DNA from: Frankia sp. AgB1.9
GTDB lineage: Bacteria > Actinomycetota > Actinomycetes > Frankiales > Frankiaceae
Direction: 5' to 3'
NCBI RefSeq assembly: GCF_016786355.1
Contig: NZ_JADWYX010000009.1
Coordinates: forward strand, 1-64,000
Length of the DNA: 64,000 nucleotides
The position numbers were made by a program, and so were the translations under genes. Below the pieces are notes generated by a model. That model saw nothing but the letters and a program-made list of their open reading frames with translations, was not told the DNA's origin and did no database searches. Of this stretch, positions 1-8,187 are shown in pieces. Each line of letters starts with the position of its first letter. The stretch's first letter is position 1.

Positions 1-196
1 ACACCCGGTGGGGCGATCCGGGGGGCTAATACACAATCGGTTTACCGGGGCGGCGGGGGGCCCCGCGCCGTGCCGCCGCACGCGCCGCGCCCGGCGGGGG
101 CCCGTCAGCCCGCCGGGAGCGTCGGAGCGTCGCCCGTCGCCACAGACGACCGGGGCTACCACACGCATACAGCCTGAACGGATACTGTCAGCCGCC

Positions 197-628
197 ATGA
201 GCGTCAAGGTCGAGGTCGCCACAACCGTCAACGCCGAACTTGTCGAGGCGTTCGACCGGTTGCTGCCTCAGCTCTCCCGTAACGCCGCGCCTCTCGACGC
301 CGACGCTCTCACCAGGCTTGTCGAGTGGCCAGGTAACCAGTTGCTCGTCGCTCGCGTCGATGACCGCATCCTTGGCGTGCTGACGCTGGTGATGTTCCCG
401 ATCCCAACCGGTCTGCGCGCGTGGATCGAGGACGTGGTCGTCGACGAAGCCGGTCGCGGGCAAGGTATCGGCGCTGACCTCACCACTGAAGCGATCCGCC
501 TGGCTCACCTGGCCGGAGCACGCACCGTCGACCTCACCTCTCGCCCGTCCCGCCAATCAGCCAACAGGCTGTACGAGCGCCTCGGCTTCCAACTCCGCGA
601 CTCCCAGGTCTACCGACACGTCCCGTAG
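197..628 (+). CDS. GNAT family N-acetyltransferase
   Basis: A 143-residue protein of typical GNAT length, predicted to move an acetyl group from acetyl-CoA to an unidentified amine. The acetyl-CoA pyrophosphate loop is visible as R-G-Q-G-I-G (residues 87-92) after the hydrophobic strand WIEDVVVDE, and the C-terminal SANRLYERLGF (121-131) is the usual motif B helix. The ATG at 197 is chosen because the family fold starts right after it; the same frame is open further upstream (to position 8), but that part is low-complexity Arg/Pro/Gly and looks non-coding. It stands alone, and the next gene is on the other strand. The substrate cannot be told from sequence. Confidence 0.85.
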   Translation: MSVKVEVATTVNAELVEAFDRLLPQLSRNAAPLDADALTRLVEWPGNQLLVARVDDRILGVLTLVMFPIPTGLRAWIEDVVVDEAGRGQGIGADLTTEAIRLAHLAGARTVDLTSRPSRQSANRLYERLGFQLRDSQVYRHVP

Positions 629-727
629 CCGACGGCGGCGCCACGAGGTCTCTGTAACGGCGTGCGCCAGGCGCGGCCAGACAGCCGACGTCGCACGGCG
701 AGAACCGGCGCCTACCGCCGTCAGTGG

Positions 728-1201
728 CTAGGCAGGGGTGGGTGAGGTGCAGCCGTGGAGGTGCCTTTCCAGGTAGTCCGGCAGACCTTGGCTGCCGCCA
801 GGCTCGCCGTCGATCGAGGCGCAGGTGTACGTCGTCAGCGGCGGGCCGCCACGGCCGAACGCGTCCTGGCTGGTGTCAACGACGACGGTGATCAGGCCGC
901 TCGGGTCGCTGGTGAGGGTCATGGAGATCGGGTCGCCCTCGGTCGTCGGGGAGACGCTGACGAACGTGGCGACCTGCCGCCTGACGACGGCCTGGACGAA
1001 GCAGCGGCGTGGTTCGGCGGCGTGGACGGCATCGTACGACAGTCGTTCGGTGCCGCAGTCGAGACCGATGACCGACCGCGTGGCCACGGGCGGCCGGTCG
1101 AAGCGGTCGGAGCTGCCCGTCGACCCGGTGCACCCCAGCAGCGAAGCGGCGACGGCGACCGCGCCGCCGGTGACGCGCGGGAAACGACGATTCCGAGTCA
1201 C
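728..1201 (-). CDS. Putative secreted lipoprotein
   Basis: A 157-residue protein with a GTG start, a basic N-terminus (MTRNRR), a hydrophobic stretch and a lipobox ASLLGC with the acceptor Cys at residue 24, so it is probably exported and lipid-anchored. The mature part is Ser/Thr/Asp-rich with four further cysteines (in GLDCG, RRCFV, YTCAS and HGCTS) that could form two disulfides. I recognise no family. It is transcribed away from the TIR gene. Just upstream, on the same strand, an open frame without a start codon ends in a TGA that overlaps this GTG; it may be the remnant of a preceding gene. Confidence 0.6.
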   Translation of the reverse strand: MTRNRRFPRVTGGAVAVAASLLGCTGSTGSSDRFDRPPVATRSVIGLDCGTERLSYDAVHAAEPRRCFVQAVVRRQVATFVSVSPTTEGDPISMTLTSDPSGLITVVVDTSQDAFGRGGPPLTTYTCASIDGEPGGSQGLPDYLERHLHGCTSPTPA

Positions 1202-1406
1202 AGCGGCTTGGACGTGAGTGTCAGGCGCACGGTTCCACCGTCCTGGTCACGGGTGAACCGCGCATCGCAAACGCCCGCGCAGTGGCCGAACCTGCTGCGC
1301 TCGTTCTTGGGCCTGCCGCGGCGGGGAAGGAGAGCGGTGGGTCACCGCAGGCGACGAAGCGCGACAGACCGGCCCACATCTGCGCGGACGGTGGCAGACT
1401 GGTCGC

Positions 1407-3623
1407 GTGGTCGACGGGGGCGACGGATACGCCGTGGCAGGCGAGTCCCGGAGCTGGGATTTTTTCATTTCCTACACGGCGGCCGACGAGGCGTGGGCGG
1501 AGTGGATCGCCTGGCAGTTGGACGAGGACCGGTACGAGGTCCTCCTCCAGGCCTGGGACTTCGTCCCGGGAACGAACTTCATGAACAGGATGCAGCTCGG
1601 CATGCAGGGCGCGCGACGCACCATCGCTGTGCTGTCGACCGCCTACCTGTCATCGGTCTACGGAGCGAGCGAATGGCAGGCAGCGCACTCTGCCGACCCT
1701 CGCGGCTTCGAGCGCAAGCTCCTGCCCGTCCGCGTCGAGGACTGCGCCCGGCCAGGTCTGCTCGCCCCGATTGTCTCCATCGACCTCTTCGGCCTCGACC
1801 CCGACAGTGCCCGCAGCCGCCTGCTCAATCGCGTCCGCCACGCAGTGGCCGGCACCGCGAAGCCCATCACGCCCCCCGGGTTCCCCATCCCCGGCGGGAG
1901 CCCGCCAGCCTCGGAACCCGTGTTTCCCCCCGGCCAGCCGCCCCCCGTCGACCCGCCAGCCGGCCCGCGAACGCTCGCCGAGCCGGGTGCGCCCGATGAG
2001 GCGATGACCGCGGGACCGGCCGGGGCGGCGGGAGCCGATCCAGGTGGTGCGACGGCCCAGGCGCCGGCGGAGCCACCGTCGGACCAGGTAGTCCTCAGCA
2101 CCCTTGCCGACGAGTTTTCTGATCGCGCCGAGGCCCAGAGGCTGGTCGAGCGGGCAGGCCTCGTACGTGGACGCCAGCCCGGCTGGGGCGTCCTCAGCGC
2201 GGAGGCTTTCTGGTCGGAGGTCCACCGACTGTTCGTCGGCGGCGCCGTCCGCGGCGGATGGGCGAATGTCCTGCGGGAGGCCTACCAGCTCCGCCCAGGG
2301 AACGCGGTCCTCGCCGCAGTGGCGAGGGCCGCTGGCATAGCAGGCCCGCCGTCCGACGATGCTGAGGCTCGCCCGGCCGGAGACATCCCGCGTGGCATGG
2401 CGCCGAATGCCGCTGGGATCGCGGTCACGGTGAACGACGGACAGGGCCTGGCGCGGCGTGGCAGCGACCAGCGTGCCCGGGAAACCGGCGGAGGCGAGGT
2501 CCCGGTCGCGGAAACGGGACTGACACCCGCCGACATCCGGCCCCGCCGTCGCTACCGGCGGCCCCTGATCCTCATCCCCGTGATACTCGTCGCCGCGACG
2601 ATGGCAACCGTGATACCTGTCCTCGCCGTCGAACTTACGGGCGGCGGGCCAGCCGCCACCGGGACACCGGCCGGCGTCGCGGTCGGCTCCGACGGTGTGT
2701 ACCTCACAGACAACGACAACAACAGGGTTCGGAAAGTCGACGGGGCCGGCGAGGTCAGTGCCTTCGCGGGCACAGGTGGGTCGTCGTTCGCCGGCGACGA
2801 CGGCCCGGCCACCGCGGCGCAACTGGGTTACCCGAACGGTGTGGCGGTCACCCACGACGGAATCGTCTACCTCATCGACAACACCAACAGCCGAGTCAGG
2901 AAGATCGACAAGGCGGGGGAAATTACCACCGTCGCCGGCAATGGTGGTCATGGGTTCTCCGGCGACCGCAAGGCAGCCATTCTTGCCGAACTGGGCGATC
3001 CCGACGGTCTCGCGGTTACCCGCGACGGCACGCTCTATATCTCAGATCGGCTGAACAATGTAGTCAGGGAGGTCAAGGACGGGATCATCACGACTGTGGC
3101 CGGTACCGCCTCCCGTAAGGGAGGCTTCTCCGGGGATAATCTTCCTGCGACCCAGGCGCGCCTGAACAATCCAGCCGGCCTGGCCATCGGCCCGGATAGT
3201 GCGCTCTACATAGCGGACCCCGGCAACCAGCGCGTCAGGAAGGTTGATCCTTCGGGGAACATCAGCACCGTGGCCGGTGGTGATGCGCGCGGTTTCGGCG
3301 GCGACGGTGGTCGGGCCGTGGACGCAAAGCTCAGCGATCCCCTCGGAGTCGCGGTCTCCAGCAATGGAACCCTCTACGTTGCCGACTACCGCAACAACCG
3401 GATCAGAAAGATCGACGAGCACGGTATGATCAGCACCTTTGCCGGTACGGGCAAACCGGGGTTCTCCGGCGACGACGGCCCGGCCGCGAGAGCCGAACTT
3501 TACGGCCCCGCCGGGGTGGCGCTTGCCGGTGACGGCACCCTCTACATCTCCATCCTTTACAAACACGAGAACCATGTCCGGAAGGTCGATCCGGCCGGGC
3601 AGATCAGCACCCTCACCGAGTAG
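1407..3623 (+). CDS. TIR domain - EAD1 - transmembrane - NHL beta-propeller protein
   Basis: A 738-residue multidomain protein. Residues 16-150 form a TIR domain (WDFFISYTAADEAWAEW; the Glu89 of SEW is at the place of the catalytic Glu of TIR NADases). A Pro/Gly/Ala-rich linker (155-228) leads to residues 230-303, which match effector-associated domain 1 (RLVERAGL, QPGW, FWSEV, LRPGNAVL), a small adaptor that in actinobacteria couples effectors to partner proteins with a like domain. After another linker, one transmembrane helix (386-409) follows a basic patch (RPRRRYRRP), then six NHL blades (415-738) with repeats of the type NNRVRKVD...ISTVAG. This predicts a cytosolic TIR effector and an outside propeller sensor. 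The GTG at 1407 is assumed; GTG 1434 is also possible. No EAD partner gene lies nearby. Nucleotide-signalling or defence use is inference. Confidence 0.8.
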   Translation: MVDGGDGYAVAGESRSWDFFISYTAADEAWAEWIAWQLDEDRYEVLLQAWDFVPGTNFMNRMQLGMQGARRTIAVLSTAYLSSVYGASEWQAAHSADPRGFERKLLPVRVEDCARPGLLAPIVSIDLFGLDPDSARSRLLNRVRHAVAGTAKPITPPGFPIPGGSPPASEPVFPPGQPPPVDPPAGPRTLAEPGAPDEAMTAGPAGAAGADPGGATAQAPAEPPSDQVVLSTLADEFSDRAEAQRLVERAGLVRGRQPGWGVLSAEAFWSEVHRLFVGGAVRGGWANVLREAYQLRPGNAVLAAVARAAGIAGPPSDDAEARPAGDIPRGMAPNAAGIAVTVNDGQGLARRGSDQRARETGGGEVPVAETGLTPADIRPRRRYRRPLILIPVILVAATMATVIPVLAVELTGGGPAATGTPAGVAVGSDGVYLTDNDNNRVRKVDGAGEVSAFAGTGGSSFAGDDGPATAAQLGYPNGVAVTHDGIVYLIDNTNSRVRKIDKAGEITTVAGNGGHGFSGDRKAAILAELGDPDGLAVTRDGTLYISDRLNNVVREVKDGIITTVAGTASRKGGFSGDNLPATQARLNNPAGLAIGPDSALYIADPGNQRVRKVDPSGNISTVAGGDARGFGGDGGRAVDAKLSDPLGVAVSSNGTLYVADYRNNRIRKIDEHGMISTFAGTGKPGFSGDDGPAARAELYGPAGVALAGDGTLYISILYKHENHVRKVDPAGQISTLTE

Positions 3624-4008
3624 GTCTCCGCACCCACCGGGTTTTCCACGTCCCAGCCACTCCAGGGCTGCTCGACCTGAGCCCGTCCGCGCAGCCGCGG
3701 GCCTGATCGCGACTTCAGTTGCCAATTGATTGGACCCGTGGCCGCTGCACGACCACCAGGGCACGCAACCGGCGATCGCGCCGCCCGGGCTGACCCTGGC
3801 GGGCCCGGGTTGGACGCCGGCGTCAGCTGCCCGGCCCCGTCGCCGATTCGCCTCACCGGGTGGGAGCCCGAGGCGCTGGCTTCGCGCTCAGGGTGACGAG
3901 AACCGCGCTGTCGAGGTGGTGGTGATCCGCCATGCGCCCTGTTAGGTTTATCCGGAGGATTTCCCTCCATTTGCGGCGCTCCTGACGGCTGGCGCGCTTG
4001 ACGAAAGG
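3624..4008. other. Intergenic region, no gene recognised
   Basis: No open frame here has family-like sequence on either strand; the frames present are Arg/Pro/Ala-rich, as expected from GC-rich non-coding DNA. The stretch joins the TIR gene to the MFS remnant and, with it, looks like decayed DNA. Confidence 0.5.
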
Positions 4009-4175
4009 ATGGCCGCCATGTCGCAGGACGTCGTCGCCGACGGTCAGCGGACGCGCGCCGCGCCGGCGAGCGCGGCTGGCACCGCGACGGGCCGACGGGG
4101 AACCCGTGGTGGGCGCTGGTGAGCGTCGCTCTAGGTGTGGTCATGGTCGGGCACGAATCAGATCCAGCGGCTTGA
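4009..4175 (+). pseudogene. Remnant of an MFS (DHA2-type) transporter N-terminus
   Basis: A good ribosome-binding site (GAAAGG) precedes ATG 4009 and ATG 4018. Translation gives a short Ala/Arg-rich tail (MSQDVVADGQRTRAAP), as found at the N-terminus of actinobacterial drug exporters. From position 4098 a different frame reads GNPWWALVSVALGVVMVG, the classic start of the first membrane helix of EmrB/QacA-type transporters, so one frameshift separates the two parts. That frame stops at 4173-4175 and nothing resembling the other 13 helices follows. The next gene is a convergent esterase. I see the motif directly; the family call rests on this one stretch. Confidence 0.45.
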
Positions 4176-4296
4176 TCTGGTGTTTCCGCAGCTCACAGGC
4201 CCACTGCCCAGCCTGGCGGCTCTGCCGGACGCTTTGGGTCGAGGCCTTGAACCGCGATGGCCATGGGACGCACCGGAGAGGACCGGCCATCCGAGT

Positions 4297-5307
4297 TCAG
4301 AGCTGGCGGCGTAACCAGTTCACCCGGGCGGCCCGGGCGGCTCTGGAGACGGCCGCCGTCGGTGCGATCAGATCAGAGCCGTGGAAGGCGCCGGGCCACA
4401 CGTGCAGTTCCGCCGACCCGCCGGCCGCCCAGATCGCGGCGGCGTAGGCGACGTTCTCGTCACGGAACGTCTCGGCGGAGCCGACGTCGAGGAATGCCGG
4501 CGGCAGGCCCGAAAGATCGGTGGCCCGGGCGGGCGCGGCAAAGGGGCTCACGTCCGGCCCGCCGGCGGCGTCACCCAGCAGGGCTGCCCAGCCTGTCGCG
4601 TTCGACGTCCGGTCCCAGATACCAAGGCCGGCCATCTGTCTGGCGGACACCGAGTCGTTGCGGTCGTCGAGCATCGGGCCGAGCAGCAGCTGCCCGGTGA
4701 GTGCGGGGCCGCCGCGGTCGCGGGCCATGAGCGCGAGCGCGGCGGCCAGCCCGCCGCCGGCGCTGCTGCCGCTGACCAGCAGTCGGCCGCTGTCGACACC
4801 GAGCTCGGTGAGCTGCCCGGCGGTCCAGACGAGGCCGGCGTAGCAGTCGGTGACCGCCGCCGGGTAGGGATGTTCGGGCGCGAGGCGGTGGTCCGGCGAG
4901 ACGACGACGAGTCCCAGCTCGGCCGCCCAGTCGAGCGCTTCGTGCAGCCCGGTGCGGGCGTTGCCGAGCACCATGCCGCCGCCGTGGATGAAGTAGACGG
5001 CGGCCGCGGGCACGGCGACGCCGGTCGGCCTGCACACGAGGAGGGGCACGTCCGGCTCACCCGGGGCGACCGGTGCCGCAACCGTCTCGACGGTGAACAC
5101 GCCGGAGCGGGCGAGATCCTCGTCCGACAGCGCCGTCGCTGCCAGCCGCGCCCGGAAACGTTCGATGTCCTCGGGGCGCATCGACTGGGGCACGAGGCCG
5201 GCGAGGGCCTCGAGGATGGGAGCGAGCTCCGCGTCGAACGGGACGGGCGGCCCGACGGTCGCGCCGGGCCGCTCGGTGTCGATGGTCCGTTCTCCTGCGG
5301 AGGTCAT
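4297..5307 (-). CDS. HSL-family alpha/beta hydrolase (carboxylesterase)
   Basis: A 336-residue esterase of the hormone-sensitive-lipase family. It shows the oxyanion motif HGGGM (108-112), the nucleophile elbow GSSAG (Ser182), DHRLAPEHPYPAA typical of the family, and the catalytic His309 in AFHG. The acid position, usually Asp in a DPLRDE-like motif, reads SAETFRDE here, so Glu279 may serve instead. The ATG at 5307 is preceded by GCAGGAGAG at good spacing; the longer in-frame extension upstream is a shadow of the next gene. It starts 56 nt after the Baeyer-Villiger monooxygenase and is its likely partner, cleaving the ester that enzyme makes. Confidence 0.9.
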   Translation of the reverse strand: MTSAGERTIDTERPGATVGPPVPFDAELAPILEALAGLVPQSMRPEDIERFRARLAATALSDEDLARSGVFTVETVAAPVAPGEPDVPLLVCRPTGVAVPAAAVYFIHGGGMVLGNARTGLHEALDWAAELGLVVVSPDHRLAPEHPYPAAVTDCYAGLVWTAGQLTELGVDSGRLLVSGSSAGGGLAAALALMARDRGGPALTGQLLLGPMLDDRNDSVSARQMAGLGIWDRTSNATGWAALLGDAAGGPDVSPFAAPARATDLSGLPPAFLDVGSAETFRDENVAYAAAIWAAGGSAELHVWPGAFHGSDLIAPTAAVSRAARAARVNWLRRQL

Positions 5308-5363
5308 GGCGCTCTCCTGCATGTCCGGGGATGGTCTGCCGGCCTGGGCCTGATACGGGGTGC

Positions 5364-7298
5364 TCACCCGATGATGTAGTCGTCGCGGTCGAGATGACGG
5401 GTCCAGGCCCAGTAGGTCGCCAGTGGCCAGGGCGACAGGGTGAACACCTTCCCTGCGGCGTTCTTGTAGTGGCTGTGGGTGATCGACGGATGCGACCAGA
5501 CGAGCTGGGCGATCTCGGCTTCGTAGCGGTCGACGTACTCCTTGTGCGCCTGCGCCCGGACCTCGCAGGTCGTGGCACCGGCGGCCAAGGTCTGCCGGAG
5601 GGCATCGAGTGCATAGTTGATCTGGAACTCGGCGTGAAAGAACAGGCTCGCGCCCGCGGCCAGGTTCGTCCCCGGCCCGTAGGCGCAGAACAGGTTCGGG
5701 AAATCCGGGATGGTGATGCCGAGGTAGGCGGTCGGCTCGTCGCCCCACCGCTCCCGCAACGACACCCCCGCGCGCCCGACGACCTCCATCGACGCGAGGA
5801 AGTCGTTGTGCCGGAAGCCGGTCGCGTAGCAGATGACGTCGGCCGGGTGGAAGACGCCGTCGGTGGTCTCGACGCCGTCGGGGTGGATGCGGCGGATGCC
5901 CGTGCGCACCAGGTCGACGTTCGGGCGCCGCAACGTCCGCAGCCAGGTTCCGTCGTCCTGCAGCACCCGTTTGCCGATCGCTGGGTAGTCGGGGGTGATC
6001 TTCGGTAACAGGTCGGCGCGGTCGCCGATCACCGAGGTCATCCAGCCGAGCAGCGCCTCGGCGCGCTGGGCGTTGCCCGCGTTCACCGACCGGGACGTCG
6101 GGTCGTCATGGCCGGGGTCGACGCGGTACGGCTCCACGCCGGAAGCGATGCCGGAATACGACATGAGGAACCTGAACCAACGGCCGTAACCGGGCAGGTG
6201 GCGTAAGGCCCAGCGCTCCCCCGCCGGCGCGGGCTGGTGGTACAGCATGTTCGGGATGACCCACTGGGCGGTCCGTTGGAAGATCGCCAGCTGTTCGACG
6301 TCTGCGGCGACAGCCGGGCCGATCTGGAAGCCGCTGGCCCCCGCGCCGATCAGGGCGAACCGGGTGCCTCGGACGTCAAGGTTCGCCGGCCAGCGGCTGG
6401 AGTGGAACGACGGCCCGGTGAAGCTGTCCATCCCGGGCAGGTCGGGCAGCCGCGGGATGTTCAGCGAGCCGACGGCCGAAATGACGAAGCGCGCCGTCAG
6501 CGTCTCCGCGGCGCCGTCCGGGCCGGTGACGTCGATGCTCCAGCGCGCGTTCGGCTCGTCCCAGGCAAGCCGGTCGACGCGGGTGTCGAACCGGAAGTGC
6601 GGCCACAGCTCGTACGTGTCGACGACGGCGCGAAAGTACGCCGCGAGCTCGGGCTGCTGGCAGTAGTACTCGCTCCAGGGCGTCGGCTCGAACGAATAGC
6701 AGTACTGGTGGCTGGCGACGTCGACACGGGCGCCGGGATACGTGTTCTCCCACCAGGTGCCGCCCGGGCCGGCGTTCTTCTCGAGGATCGTGAAGGGCAG
6801 CCCGGCCTGACGCAGCCGGATCCCGGCGAGGATGCCGGCCATGCCACCACCGACGACGACCACTGGCGACGCGTTCCTCACCTCGGCGGGGATCTCGTCC
6901 CCCCAGGTGACGGCGCCGCGGTCGTGGCCGTCGAGCCGCAGGTCGTCGAGCAGCAGGCCGGCGAGGTCGCCCTCGACCGGCTCCGCGGCGGCGAAGGCCA
7001 GCAACTCACGCTGCAGCTCGGGCGAAAGGTGCGCCGGCACACAGCCGGCGTCGCGGTAGGCGACGATGGCCGGCACGGCGCGGGCGCGGATCTCGGCCTG
7101 CTGCTCGGCGGATAGGCCGCTCTGGATGTCCAGATTGTTCGGCCGGCGCGGCCGGATCTCGCCGCGGATCCAGGCGGGATCGCCGGTCAGGTGCACCAGC
7201 GCGCACATCAGCGCTGGGACGCTGACGTCGGCCAGCGCGGCCGTGATCGCCTCCGCGTCGTCGGTCAGCGGCTGCGGGGCGAGTGGGTCGATGGTCAC
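5364..7298 (-). CDS. Type I Baeyer-Villiger monooxygenase, HAPMO-like
   Basis: A 644-residue FAD- and NADPH-dependent monooxygenase, predicted to insert oxygen next to a ketone carbonyl to give an ester or lactone. Seen: FAD-binding VGGGMAG (149-154 region) with GGTWWENTYPGARVD behind it, the Baeyer-Villiger fingerprint FTGPSFHSSRWP (293-304), and the NADPH-binding GAGASG (318-323). About 140 residues precede the first Rossmann motif; such an N-terminal extension and a total of about 640 residues are features of 4-hydroxyacetophenone monooxygenase. The GTG at 7298 follows GGAGG at 8-9 nt. It lies between an SDR (48 nt upstream) and an esterase in one leftward operon. The real substrate (aryl, alicyclic or steroid ketone) is unknown. 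Confidence 0.92.
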   Translation of the reverse strand: MTIDPLAPQPLTDDAEAITAALADVSVPALMCALVHLTGDPAWIRGEIRPRRPNNLDIQSGLSAEQQAEIRARAVPAIVAYRDAGCVPAHLSPELQRELLAFAAAEPVEGDLAGLLLDDLRLDGHDRGAVTWGDEIPAEVRNASPVVVVGGGMAGILAGIRLRQAGLPFTILEKNAGPGGTWWENTYPGARVDVASHQYCYSFEPTPWSEYYCQQPELAAYFRAVVDTYELWPHFRFDTRVDRLAWDEPNARWSIDVTGPDGAAETLTARFVISAVGSLNIPRLPDLPGMDSFTGPSFHSSRWPANLDVRGTRFALIGAGASGFQIGPAVAADVEQLAIFQRTAQWVIPNMLYHQPAPAGERWALRHLPGYGRWFRFLMSYSGIASGVEPYRVDPGHDDPTSRSVNAGNAQRAEALLGWMTSVIGDRADLLPKITPDYPAIGKRVLQDDGTWLRTLRRPNVDLVRTGIRRIHPDGVETTDGVFHPADVICYATGFRHNDFLASMEVVGRAGVSLRERWGDEPTAYLGITIPDFPNLFCAYGPGTNLAAGASLFFHAEFQINYALDALRQTLAAGATTCEVRAQAHKEYVDRYEAEIAQLVWSHPSITHSHYKNAAGKVFTLSPWPLATYWAWTRHLDRDDYIIG

Positions 7299-7346
7299 TG
7301 TTGACTCACCTCCTGGCGTGACGTGGGCCTCGGGCGACGATGCCGG

Positions 7347-8102
7347 TCAGCCGACCGGCACGCGGCCGGCGGTCTCCCCACCGTCGACCTTCAGCTGCGC
7401 CCCGGTGACAAACGTGGCGGCGTCCGAGGCCAGGAACAGCACCGCCTCGGACACCTCGTCCGGCCGGCCGACACGGCCCGCGGGCAGGGTCGCGAACCGG
7501 TCGGTGTTCTCGGGCACGGGCAGCATGTCGGTCGCGATCGGCCCGGGGTGCACCGAGTTCACCCGGATGCCGTACCGGCCGAGTTCCAGCGCTGCCACCT
7601 GCGTCAGCCCTGTCACACCGAACTTCGAGGCCGCATAGGAGCCGTGCGCCCAGTACGGCCGCAGCCCGCCGGTGGAGGACACGTTGACGATCGACCCGCC
7701 GCCGCTCGCCCGCATCGGCTCGACGACAGCGCGCATCCCGAGGAAGACCCCGCGCAGGTTCACGGCGATGATCCGGTCGAACCAGTCGTCCGTCTCGTCT
7801 TCCACCGTCGCCAGGTGATGGATCGCCGCGTTGTTCACCAGGACGTCGAGCCGGCCGAACTCGGCGAGGGTGAAAGCCAGGACGTCGTCCCACGAGTCCC
7901 GGTCGGCGACGTCGTGCCGGCGAGCGCGCGCCGCGCCACCGAGCTCCTTCGCACCCTGCGTCACCTGGTCGACCAGCACGTCGGTGAGCACCACCCGGGC
8001 GCCCTCCTCGACGAAGCGCCGCCCGTGCGCCGCGCCCATGCCGCGCGCCGCCCCGGTAATGATCGCCACCTTGCCGGCCAGCCGGCCCTCAGTCCTGTCC
8101 AC
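7347..8102 (-). CDS. SDR family NAD(P)-dependent oxidoreductase
   Basis: A 251-residue classical short-chain dehydrogenase. The cofactor motif TGAARGMG is at 16-23, NNAA at 90-93, and the catalytic Ser142/143-Tyr156-Lys160 (SYAASK) set is complete. Asp41 at the end of the second strand suggests NAD(H). The C-terminal GAQLKVDGGETAG is the usual end of the family. It starts with GTG 8102, with GGAG upstream. Just before the monooxygenase gene, it probably oxidises a secondary alcohol to the ketone that the monooxygenase then attacks. Confidence 0.9.
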   Translation of the reverse strand: MDRTEGRLAGKVAIITGAARGMGAAHGRRFVEEGARVVLTDVLVDQVTQGAKELGGAARARRHDVADRDSWDDVLAFTLAEFGRLDVLVNNAAIHHLATVEDETDDWFDRIIAVNLRGVFLGMRAVVEPMRASGGGSIVNVSSTGGLRPYWAHGSYAASKFGVTGLTQVAALELGRYGIRVNSVHPGPIATDMLPVPENTDRFATLPAGRVGRPDEVSEAVLFLASDAATFVTGAQLKVDGGETAGRVPVG

Positions 8103-8150
8103 CGTGTCTCCGCTCCGGGCGCATCCTCGGGACCACAGGTCCCACCTCGC

Positions 8151-8177
8151 GGATACTAGATACTGGATAAAGTATGC
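8151..8177 (-). promoter_or_regulatory. AT-rich repeat, candidate promoter or operator of the SDR-monooxygenase-esterase genes
   Basis: In a short AT-rich island, GATACT occurs twice with a 7-bp period (8152-8157, 8159-8164) and its inverse AGTAT follows at 8171-8175. It lies 50 nt before the SDR start, in a gap of 85 nt. The pattern fits a regulator site overlapping a promoter. The binding protein is unknown. Confidence 0.35.
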
Positions 8178-8187
8178 GCCCTCGCTG

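Noticed and set aside
188-556. Open frame on the minus strand within the first GNAT gene
   Set aside because: It is a shadow of the GNAT coding frame in GC-rich DNA; its sequence has no family pattern, while the plus strand has a full acetyltransferase.
1202-1330. Possible C-terminal gene fragment on the minus strand (GHCAGVCDARFTRDQDGGTVRLTLTSKPL pieces), ending in a TGA that overlaps the lipoprotein start
   Set aside because: The frame looks protein-like at the end but has no start codon before an upstream stop at about 1343; too little to call a gene.
1650-2951. 433-codon open frame on the minus strand, antisense to the TIR gene
   Set aside because: High GC gives long antisense frames; this one is Arg/Gly/Val-rich without domains, whereas the plus frame has three recognisable domains.
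3745-3760. CGACCACCAGGGCACG looked like the inner part of the 75-bp repeat
   Set aside because: No matching outer arms occur within 75 bp on either side.
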